In this document: positions 7,076 through 12,268 of the stretch, piece by piece
Layout: every line of letters starts with the position of its first letter
Position numbering within the stretch: the stretch's first letter is position 1
Assembly: GCA_016286935.1 (NCBI GenBank)
Contig: JAEEUO010000011.1
Coordinates: forward strand, 1 to 12,268
Length of the DNA stretch: 12,268 nt
Direction of reading: 5' to 3'
Origin: Bacillota bacterium
GTDB taxonomy: Bacteria > Bacillota > Clostridia > Peptostreptococcales > Anaerovoracaceae
The notes under the pieces: model-generated
Told to the model about the DNA's origin: nothing
Database searches by the model: none
The model's input: the letters and a program-made list of their open reading frames with translations, nothing else
Translations under genes and position numbers: made by a program

Positions 7076-7336
7076 TCAGTTCGAAAGGACAGGTACGTTC
7101 CCGGCCGGTTCAAAGTCGCGGCAGCTGAAGCAGGCGAAGGCGCGGCCGTTCTCGGAGAAAAAGGCAACATAGTAGTCGTCGCCGGCTTCCGCCCGCTCGA
7201 ATTCCGTGCGGTTCACCTCCGCGGAATCATCCCCGAAATACAGAAGAAAGGTTGTGGAATACGCGTTTCCCGCGGAATCCGGGTCCGCGCTTACCGATTC
7301 CTTCTTGTCCGTCAGCGAAAGCCGCTTCAGATACAC
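7076..7336 (-). CDS. Small hypothetical protein, probably an N-terminally truncated remnant
   Basis: The frame encodes 86 residues from a GTG at 7336, or up to 102 codons back to a stop at 7385-7387. There is no ATG and no convincing ribosome binding site; a small inverted repeat (GTCCGG/CCGGAC, 7340-7355) sits just upstream. The composition is protein-like, unlike antisense shadows: alternating beta-strand-like stretches YSTTFLLYF, AEVNRTEFERAEAGDDYYVAFF and RAFACFSCRDFE. The pattern (strand, 'E-F-xx-x-x-x-G-D-x-Y-Y-V', strand) resembles C-terminal domains of small clostridial envelope proteins of unknown function, often preceded by a membrane helix that is missing here. Codon use includes more GAT and TTT than its neighbours. 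It lies behind the ychF terminator with no promoter. I favour a decayed gene fragment; a small functional gene is possible. The rest of the gap (6994-7075 and 7388-7424) shows nothing I recognise. Confidence 0.42.
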   Translation of the reverse strand: MYLKRLSLTDKKESVSADPDSAGNAYSTTFLLYFGDDSAEVNRTEFERAEAGDDYYVAFFSENGRAFACFSCRDFEPAGNVPVLSN

Positions 7337-7424
7337 CTTGTCCGGATTTCCGGACGGCGGTCCTGGTCCTCCGCGTTGCCGTTTCTATTGATCGGTGCAG
7401 CCCCGTACTGCGATCTGCCACAAC

Positions 7425-7461
7425 AAAAAAAAGAGGGAAGCCTTGCGCCGCAAGGCTTCCC
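7425..7461 (-). terminator. Intrinsic terminator of ychF
   Basis: GGGAAGCCTTG (7435-7445) pairs perfectly with CAAGGCTTCCC (7451-7461). On the minus strand the 11-bp hairpin is followed by TCT and then a run of Ts (complement of the A-run 7425-7432). It begins 7 bases past the ychF stop codon. Confidence 0.92.
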
Positions 7462-7467
7462 GGACAC

Positions 7468-8559
7468 TTAAACGTTGAACAAGAAATTGACGATGTCGCC
7501 GTCTTTCATGACGTACTCTTTTCCCTCCGAGCGGAGGAAACCCTTTTCGCGGGCCGCGGCCATCGAGCCGCCGACCTCCATGAATTTGTCGTAGGCGATC
7601 GTCTCGGCACGGATGAAGCCGCGTTCGAAGTCGGAGTGGATCTTGCCGGCGGCCTGAGGCGCTTTCGTGCCGTTCGTGATCGTCCAGGCGCGGCATTCGT
7701 CTTCGCCCGCGGTGAGGAACGAGATCAGGTTGAGAAGGGCGTAGGACGCTTTGATCAGCTTGTCGAGGCCGCTTTCGGACAGGCCGAGTTCCTCGAGGAA
7801 TTCCTTCTTTTCGACCGGGTCGAGCTCGGCGAGCTCGGCTTCGATCCCCGCGCAGATCACGACCGTTTCGGAGCCCTCCGCGTCGGCGATCGCCTTTACG
7901 GCGTCGGAATACTCGTTGCCGGTCGCGGCGTCGTAATCCGCCACGTTCGCGACGTAGATGATCGGTTTATAGGAGAGCAGGCCGAGCGATTTCACGAACG
8001 GCCGGTCCTCCTCCTCGAACGGGAGCGCGCGGGCGTTTTTCCCCTCGCCGAGACCTTTGTAGATCATCTCGAGGACTTCGAGGTCGTGGGCCGCGGATTT
8101 ATCGCCGCCCTTCATCGACGTCTTCGTCTTCGCGATGCGCCGCTCGAGGATCTCCATATCGGAGAGCAGAAGCTCGGTGTTGATCGTTTCGATGTCCGCC
8201 GCCGGATCGATCACGCCCGAGACGTGGACGATGTTGTCGTCCTCGAAGCAGCGGACGACGTGGACGATCGCGTCGACCTCGCGGATGTGGCCGAGGAATT
8301 TGTTGCCGAGACCTTCGCCCTTCGACGCGCCCCTGACGAGGCCCGCAATGTCGCAGAACTCGATCGTCGCGTAGATCGTTCGCTTCGAATTGAAGATCTT
8401 ATGGAGGTTCGTCACGCGCTCATCGGGCACGGTCACGACGCCGACGTTCGGCTCGATCGTGCAGAAGGGGTAGTTGGCGGCTTCGGCGCCGGCCTGGGTG
8501 ATGGCGTTGAAGAGGGTCGATTTGCCGACGTTCGGGAGTCCGACGATTCCAAGTTTCAT
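7468..8559 (-). CDS. ychF: Redox-regulated ATPase YchF (OLA1 family)
   Basis: YchF is a ribosome-associated Obg-family P-loop protein that prefers ATP to GTP and affects translation and oxidative-stress tolerance. The 363-residue length is normal. Visible are the Walker A motif GLPNVGKST (residues 7-15), the G3 motif DIAGL (70-74), a G4 variant NVAD (205-208) in place of the GTP-specific NKxD, a coiled-coil stretch about 125-200, and a C-terminal TGS domain (about 281-363) ending VMKDGDIVNFLFNV. Cys33 in YPFCTIEPN corresponds to the conserved redox-sensitive Cys35 of E. coli YchF. AAGGAGAG lies 9 bases before the ATG at 8559. The gene is monocistronic, with its own promoter and terminator, and divergent from the DUF5058 operon. 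Confidence 0.97.
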   Translation of the reverse strand: MKLGIVGLPNVGKSTLFNAITQAGAEAANYPFCTIEPNVGVVTVPDERVTNLHKIFNSKRTIYATIEFCDIAGLVRGASKGEGLGNKFLGHIREVDAIVHVVRCFEDDNIVHVSGVIDPAADIETINTELLLSDMEILERRIAKTKTSMKGGDKSAAHDLEVLEMIYKGLGEGKNARALPFEEEDRPFVKSLGLLSYKPIIYVANVADYDAATGNEYSDAVKAIADAEGSETVVICAGIEAELAELDPVEKKEFLEELGLSESGLDKLIKASYALLNLISFLTAGEDECRAWTITNGTKAPQAAGKIHSDFERGFIRAETIAYDKFMEVGGSMAAAREKGFLRSEGKEYVMKDGDIVNFLFNV

Positions 8560-8585
8560 AGTCTGTATCTCTCCTTGTAAGACTC

Positions 8586-8614
8586 AATATACCACATCGC
8601 GCCGCTTCTCTCAA
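8586..8614 (-). promoter_or_regulatory. SigmaA-type promoter of ychF
   Basis: On the minus strand, TTGAGA (8614-8609) and TATATT (8591-8586) are separated by exactly 17 bases. The ribosome binding site follows about 10 bases after the -10, so the leader is very short (about 20 nt). Confidence 0.72.
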
Positions 8615-8642
8615 GACCGCGCTCGCCGAACGCGCTACTCTC

Positions 8643-8671
8643 TTGCTGACGGCGCCGCCGGATGATACAAT
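8643..8671 (+). promoter_or_regulatory. SigmaA-type promoter of the DUF5058-M20 operon
   Basis: TTGCTG (8643-8648) and TACAAT (8666-8671) are 17 bases apart, with TG at 8663-8664 making an extended -10. The -35 boxes of this and the ychF promoter are 28 bp apart, back to back. The leader to the ATG at 8751 is about 73 nt and contains only short possible hairpins (for example CTATC 8716-8720 with GATAG 8733-8737). Confidence 0.7.
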
Positions 8672-8750
8672 AAAACAATACCGAAGAAACGAGGTTGACC
8701 CTTTATAACGTGTGTCTATCAGCTTTTGATCCGATAGGGGAGGAAACGGT

Positions 8751-9524
8751 ATGACTGTATTGCAGAAACTCAACGCACCCGTAATGTATCTGATCTGCGG
8801 CGCGATCGTTCTGTTCGTCGCGCTGCTCTGCGTCGTGTTCGCCGTGCGCGCCTACCGGGCCGGAAAGGCCATCGGGATGGACGTGACGAAGATGAAGCGG
8901 ACCGTCATCGCCAGCGCGACGTTCGCGGTCCTTCCGAGCGTCGGCATCCTCCTCGGCGTCATCGCGCTCTCGGGAAGCCTCGGAACGCCGCTGCCGTGGC
9001 TCCGTCTGTCGGTCATCGGCGCGCTCCACTACGAGACCCAGGTCGCCGAGGCCGCCGCGGAGGCCGTCGGCCTGCCGGGCCTGTCCGCGTCGGCCATGAC
9101 CGCCGAGGCCTTCACGACGATCGCACTCCTGATGGGCGTCTGCATCATCTGGGGCATGGTCTTCTGCCTCTTCACGTGCAAGAGATACACCGAGCGCCTC
9201 TCAAAGCCGCGCGCGCCGAAGGCGGGCAAAAAGAAGGGCGTATCGCTCGCGGGATTCGGCGACACCGCGATGACCGCGATGTTCATCGGACTCGTCTCCG
9301 CCTACATCGGCAGCTACGTCGGCACGCTCGTCTCCGGAGAGGGGCTGTTCCGCTTCGCGGGCAGCTGGCTCCCGCTCGCCGTCGCACTCGTCGGCGCACT
9401 TGCGATGGGGCTGTTCCTCCTGATCCGCGAACGGAAGAACGCGGCATGGATCGACAGCTTCTCGATCGCGGGATCGATGCTGATCGCGATGACAGCGGCG
9501 ATCTTCCTCGGAAAGCTCGCGTAA
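8751..9524 (+). CDS. DUF5058-family integral membrane protein, putative transporter subunit
   Basis: The protein has 257 residues and about six to seven membrane segments. I recognise the DUF5058 pattern: an N-terminal helix (about 10-30), an amphipathic GKAIGMDVTKMKRTVIASATFAVLPSVGILLGVIAL stretch (about 38-73), a PLPWLRLSVIGALHYETQVAEAAAEAVG segment, and the basic loop PRAPKAGKKKG (about 154-164) before three more helices. No experimental function is known to me. GGGGAGG at 8737-8743 precedes the ATG. It is the first gene of an operon: the stop is 12 bp from the next gene, another polytopic protein, and then an M20 peptidase follows. The context suggests a two-component permease that feeds, or is fed by, the hydrolase; this is inference. 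The family assignment is from pattern recall and should be checked against Pfam. Confidence 0.82.
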   Translation: MTVLQKLNAPVMYLICGAIVLFVALLCVVFAVRAYRAGKAIGMDVTKMKRTVIASATFAVLPSVGILLGVIALSGSLGTPLPWLRLSVIGALHYETQVAEAAAEAVGLPGLSASAMTAEAFTTIALLMGVCIIWGMVFCLFTCKRYTERLSKPRAPKAGKKKGVSLAGFGDTAMTAMFIGLVSAYIGSYVGTLVSGEGLFRFAGSWLPLAVALVGALAMGLFLLIRERKNAAWIDSFSIAGSMLIAMTAAIFLGKLA

Positions 9525-9536
9525 GGAGGTGCGGAC

Positions 9537-10235
9537 ATGAACGAAGAACAAAAGAAAGCCTATTACGAGACCTATATCCGCTCCACACACGCCCTCGGCC
9601 GGATCGCGAGCGTCATCACGCTCGTCCTTCTGCTCGGCGCGCCGTTCGTGATGGGAGCCATCCTCGGCGCGATGCCGAATCTCGGCGCGTTCGGCCGCGG
9701 CTTCCTGTCGATCGGCCTCGTCTATCTCATCAGCTGCATCGCGGAATACCTGATCTACGTCCCGATGCTCGGCGCGGGCGGGAGCTACCTCGCGTTCATC
9801 ACGGGCAACCTCATCAACATGAAGATCCCGTGCGCCGTCAACGCCAGAGACATCGTCGGAGCGAAGTCCGGAACGCCCGAAAACGAGATCATTTCCACGC
9901 TTTCGATCGCGACGTCCTCGCTCGTGACGATCGTCGTGCTCGCGGCCGGCGTGGCGCTTCTGATCCCGCTCCAGCCGTTCCTCCAGTCCCCCGCGCTCCA
10001 GCCCGCGTTCGACAACGTCGTCCCGGCGCTGTTCGGCGCGATGGCCTGCAAGTACTACCGCGGCAACCTGCGCGTCGCCGCCGTTCCGCTGTTCGTGATG
10101 TCGCTCCTGTTCATGCTCGTCCCGTCGCTGACCGGTTCGACGAGCTTCATGATCATCCCGAGCGGCGCGATCGCGATCGGCCTCGCGTATCTGTTCTACC
10201 GGAAGGAATCCCGAAAGGAGGGTGAAACGCTGTGA
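9537..10235 (+). CDS. Polytopic membrane protein, partner of the DUF5058 protein
   Basis: The protein has 232 residues and about six to seven membrane segments after a short polar N-terminus (MNEEQKKAYYETYIRSTHALGR). I do not recognise a named family. Notable are a loop of conserved appearance, GAGGSYLAFITGNLINMKIPCAVNARDIVGAKSGTPENEIISTLSIATSS (about residues 79-128), with Gly, Asn, Asp and Glu between membrane segments, and a second Gly/Ser-rich region near GSTSFMIIPSGAIAIG. Such polar re-entrant stretches fit a transporter. AAGGAGGT (9523-9530) overlaps the stop codon of the upstream gene, and the gene's own stop overlaps the M20 start by four bases, so the three products are translationally coupled and likely work together. 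The function is inferred as the second subunit of a permease. Confidence 0.8.
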   Translation: MNEEQKKAYYETYIRSTHALGRIASVITLVLLLGAPFVMGAILGAMPNLGAFGRGFLSIGLVYLISCIAEYLIYVPMLGAGGSYLAFITGNLINMKIPCAVNARDIVGAKSGTPENEIISTLSIATSSLVTIVVLAAGVALLIPLQPFLQSPALQPAFDNVVPALFGAMACKYYRGNLRVAAVPLFVMSLLFMLVPSLTGSTSFMIIPSGAIAIGLAYLFYRKESRKEGETL

Positions 10236-11671
10236 AGACCGTCGGCCTGATCCTTCTCATCCTCCTCGGCGTCTGCGTCCTTCTGGTCCTCGCCGCCGTG
10301 ATCCGGACGCTCGCGACGCCCGCGAAGAAGTCCGAATGGACCGCGAAGCGGGAGCCGGAGCGCGAGGCGGAATACGCCGAAAAGCTCGCGCGCATGGTCC
10401 GCGTCGAGACCGTTTCGAAGAAGAGCGAAGAGGACCGCGAAAAGTTCCTCCGCTTCCACCGCGAGCTCGAGCAGCTCTTCCCGCTCGTCCACAAAACGCT
10501 CGAAAAGACCGAGATCGACTGCAACCTCCTGTTCCGCTGGAAGGGGAAGAGCAGCGATAAGCCCGTCGTCCTCATGGCCCACCAGGACGTCGTCCCCGCG
10601 GAGGGCGAATGGCTCCACGAGCCGTACTCCGGCGATATCGAAGGCGGCAAGGTGTGGGGCCGCGGAACGGCCGATACGAAATGCTCCCTGATGGCGTTTT
10701 TCCAGGCCGTTGAGGAGCTGATCGCCGACGGCTACGTGCCCGATCAGGACGTTTACCTCAGCTCGTCGTGCACCGAGGAGACGGGAGGCGGCGGCTGCCA
10801 GAAACTCGTCGAAGAGATGAAGCGGCGCGGCGTCCGGCCGTACCTCGTGATCGATGAGGGCGGCGCGATCGTCGAGGAGCCGATCGGCGGCGTGAAGGGC
10901 CATTACGCGATGATCGGCGTGCTCGAGAAGGGCATGGGCAACCTCCGCATCTCCGCGCGTTCGAACGGCGGCCATTCGAGCATGCCGAAAAAGAATTCGC
11001 CGATCGCGCGGCTTGCGTCGTTCGTGCGCGACGTCGAAAAGCACGACCCGATGATCGTGGAGTTCGAGCCCGAAGTCGCCGCGATGTTCAAAACGCTCGC
11101 GCCGTACGGGCCGTTCGCGTACCGCCTGCTCTTCGGCAACCTGTGGCTGTTCAAGCCGCTCCTCAAGAAGCTGATGCCGTCGATCTCACCCGCGGCCGCG
11201 GCGCTCCTCCGCACGACCGTCGCGTTCACGATGCAGTCCGGCTCCGACGCCGTCAACGTCATGCCCCAGGAGGCGACCGTAACGATCAACCTGCGCTACA
11301 TCCCCCACCAGGACAGGGAGGCGAGCAACGCGGCGATCCGCGCGATCGCGGAAAAGCACGGCCTCGAGATGACCGACCTCGGCGGCCACAGCGCCTATCC
11401 GCCCGTCTCGATCACGAGCGACGCCTACCATCTCGTCGAGCGCGTCGCGGGCGAGGTCTTCCCGGGCCTCCCGACGTGCCCGTACATCATGACCGGCGGC
11501 ACGGACGCGGCGTATTACCAGGCGATCTGCGACGCGTGCATCCGCTTCTCGCCCGTCGTCTTCGGACCGGACCAGATGAAGGGCATGCACGGCCTCAACG
11601 AGAACATCGATACGTTCAGCCTCCCCGGCGCGGTCGATTTCTACAAAGCGGTCATTCGCGCGAACAAATAA
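10232..11671 (+). CDS. Membrane-anchored M20-family metallopeptidase/deacylase
   Basis: The protein has 479 residues. Residues about 3-25 are a single hydrophobic anchor or signal; the rest is an M20 dizinc hydrolase. The metal and catalytic residues are all present: H117 and D119 in LMAHQDVVP, bridging D148 in GRGTADTKCSLM, catalytic E182 and metal-binding E183 in SCTEETGG, D208 in VIDEGGAIVE, and the C-terminal H453 in GMHGLNENI. The dimerisation lid lies about 230-370 and includes NGGHSSMP. The layout, with N-terminal anchor and long lid, is closest to the carboxypeptidase S/PM20D1 group, which hydrolyses dipeptides or N-acyl amino acids. The GTG start at 10232 overlaps the previous stop (GTGA) and has AAGGAGGG nine bases upstream. 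It is the last gene of the DUF5058 operon; I infer it processes the transported substrate. No terminator is seen after it. Confidence 0.92.
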   Translation: MKTVGLILLILLGVCVLLVLAAVIRTLATPAKKSEWTAKREPEREAEYAEKLARMVRVETVSKKSEEDREKFLRFHRELEQLFPLVHKTLEKTEIDCNLLFRWKGKSSDKPVVLMAHQDVVPAEGEWLHEPYSGDIEGGKVWGRGTADTKCSLMAFFQAVEELIADGYVPDQDVYLSSSCTEETGGGGCQKLVEEMKRRGVRPYLVIDEGGAIVEEPIGGVKGHYAMIGVLEKGMGNLRISARSNGGHSSMPKKNSPIARLASFVRDVEKHDPMIVEFEPEVAAMFKTLAPYGPFAYRLLFGNLWLFKPLLKKLMPSISPAAAALLRTTVAFTMQSGSDAVNVMPQEATVTINLRYIPHQDREASNAAIRAIAEKHGLEMTDLGGHSAYPPVSITSDAYHLVERVAGEVFPGLPTCPYIMTGGTDAAYYQAICDACIRFSPVVFGPDQMKGMHGLNENIDTFSLPGAVDFYKAVIRANK

Positions 11672-11682
11672 CGCGTATCGGA

Positions 11683-11711
11683 TTGACAGGAATTTAACGG
11701 TATCGTATAAT
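11683..11711 (+). promoter_or_regulatory. Perfect-consensus sigmaA promoter of the nfnA-like gene
   Basis: TTGACA (11683-11688) and TATAAT (11706-11711) match the consensus at all 12 positions with a 17-base spacer. A promoter this strong usually needs control; a dyad repeat lies just downstream at 11722-11746. It begins 12 bases after the M20 stop codon. Confidence 0.88.
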
Positions 11712-11721
11712 TATTAACAAT

Positions 11722-11746
11722 CGTTGAACTGTTATTCATTTCAACG
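11722..11746. promoter_or_regulatory. Dyad repeat CGTTGAA-N11-TTCAACG after the nfnA-like promoter
   Basis: Two perfect 7-base arms (11722-11728 and 11740-11746) are separated by 11 bases. The dyad starts about 4 bases after the expected transcription start, in a roadblock position for a repressor. It could also fold as a leader RNA hairpin with an 11-nt loop. No T-run follows, so it is not a terminator. Confidence 0.55.
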
Positions 11747-11774
11747 CCACATCACACAAAAAAGGAGAAACCGC

Positions 11775-12268
11775 ATGTATCGAATCGTCACGAAAAAGGC
11801 TTTGACGCCGACGCTCGTGCTGCTCGAGATCGAGGCGCCGATGATCGCGAAGAAGGCCGAACCGGGCCAGTTCATCATCCTGCGCGTCGACGAGGAGGGC
11901 GAACGGATCCCCATCACGATCCACGACTTCAACCGTGAGAAAGGCACCGTCTCGATCATCTTCCAGATCGTCGGCGCGACGACGGAAAAACTCAACCGGA
12001 AAAACGAAGGCGACTTCATTCAGGACTTCGTCGGACCGCTCGGCAACGCGACCGAGCTTCCGGGCGCGAAGAAGGTCGCCGTCGTCGGCGGCGGCGTCGG
12101 AACGGCGATCGCGTTCCCCGTCGCGAAGAAACTCCACGAAAGCGGCGTCACCGTCGACCTGATCGTCGGCTTCCGCAACAAGGACGTCGTCGTGCTCGAG
12201 GACGAGTTCCGCAAGGCCTGCACGAATTTCTACGTCGGAACGGACGACGGCTCGTACGTCCGGAAGGC
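11775..12268 (+). CDS. NfnA/SudB-type FAD/NAD(P)-binding subunit, 3' truncated
   Basis: The first 164 codons are present and the gene runs off the right edge. The start MYRIVTKKALTPTLVLLEIEAPMIAKKAEPGQFIIL is a ferredoxin-reductase-type FAD domain with the flavin-binding motif ERIPITIHDFN (about residues 43-53), followed by the dinucleotide-binding GGGVGTAIAFPVA (about 104-116). This matches the small subunit of NADH-dependent ferredoxin:NADP+ oxidoreductase (NfnA) and the sulfide dehydrogenase-type SudB proteins; PyrK-like dihydroorotate dehydrogenase subunits are more distant relatives. The Cys cluster for [2Fe-2S] binding would lie in the missing C-terminus. In characterised Nfn, the complex uses flavin-based electron bifurcation to link NADPH with NADH and ferredoxin. 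An nfnB/gltA-like gene is expected next. AAAGGAG lies seven bases before the ATG; a perfect-consensus promoter and a dyad precede it. Confidence 0.88.
   Translation, partial: MYRIVTKKALTPTLVLLEIEAPMIAKKAEPGQFIILRVDEEGERIPITIHDFNREKGTVSIIFQIVGATTEKLNRKNEGDFIQDFVGPLGNATELPGAKKVAVVGGGVGTAIAFPVAKKLHESGVTVDLIVGFRNKDVVVLEDEFRKACTNFYVGTDDGSYVRK

Noticed and set aside
7252..8580. A plus-strand open frame of 442 codons antisense to ychF
   Set aside because: Asp/Arg/Val-rich shadow of YchF; it crosses the ychF terminator and promoter and has no start signals.
8672..8750. Riboswitch or T-box in the leader of the DUF5058 operon
   Set aside because: At about 73 nt it is short, has only weak 4-5 bp stems, and lacks T-box or known riboswitch core motifs or a terminator.
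11712..11734. Possible Rex (NADH-responsive) site from TTAACAA and TGTTAT near the nfnA-like promoter
   Set aside because: The halves do not form the TTGTTAA-N6-TTAACAA arrangement; spacing and order are wrong. The CGTTGAA dyad is the better-supported symmetry.

Overview
The window comes from a GC-rich member of the Bacillota, most likely a Clostridia lineage. The reasons are strong AGGAGG-type ribosome binding sites, sigmaA-type -35/-10 promoters, an AbrB-type regulator with a zinc-ribbon tail, a CD0519/CD1768-type membrane protein, a DUF5058-type membrane protein, and the beginning of an NfnA/SudB-type flavoprotein. Codon third positions are mostly G or C in all long genes. I see no rRNA, tRNA, CRISPR array, insertion sequence or phage gene.

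Layout. (1) Positions 1-2685 hold a 5'-truncated MBOAT O-acyltransferase followed by a membrane-anchored SGNH-like protein, a pair typical of cell-surface O-acylation. A 153-bp near-perfect palindromic element lies between them. (2) Positions 2740-3936 encode an SLC13/ArsB-type permease, preceded by two tandem GC hairpins. (3) Positions 3983-4450 hold an AbrB-family regulator on the minus strand, with its own terminator and promoter. The promoter is flanked by direct repeats and is divergent from the murA promoter. (4) Positions 4450-6931 hold murA and a CD0519/CD1768-family membrane protein, closed by a strong terminator. (5) Positions 6932-7467 are gene-poor: a terminator, a short minus-strand reading frame that looks like the C-terminal part of a small secreted or envelope protein, and the ychF terminator. 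(6) ychF lies on the minus strand at 7468-8559, with a good promoter facing away from the next operon. (7) Positions 8751-11671 form a tight three-gene operon: a DUF5058-like membrane protein, a second membrane protein and a membrane-anchored M20 metallopeptidase. This is the least-understood functional unit here and may be an uptake-and-hydrolysis module. (8) From 11683 a perfect-consensus promoter and a dyad repeat precede an nfnA-like gene that runs off the window.

Functional picture. Most of the window is core physiology: peptidoglycan synthesis (MurA), the translation-associated ATPase YchF, redox flavoprotein metabolism (NfnA-like), transition-state-type regulation (AbrB) and cell-envelope acylation (MBOAT plus SGNH). 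I found no clear defence, toxin or mobile system. The points most worth a second look are the palindrome at 1443-1595, the repeats around the abrB promoter, the DUF5058/partner/M20 operon and the dyad in front of the nfnA-like gene.
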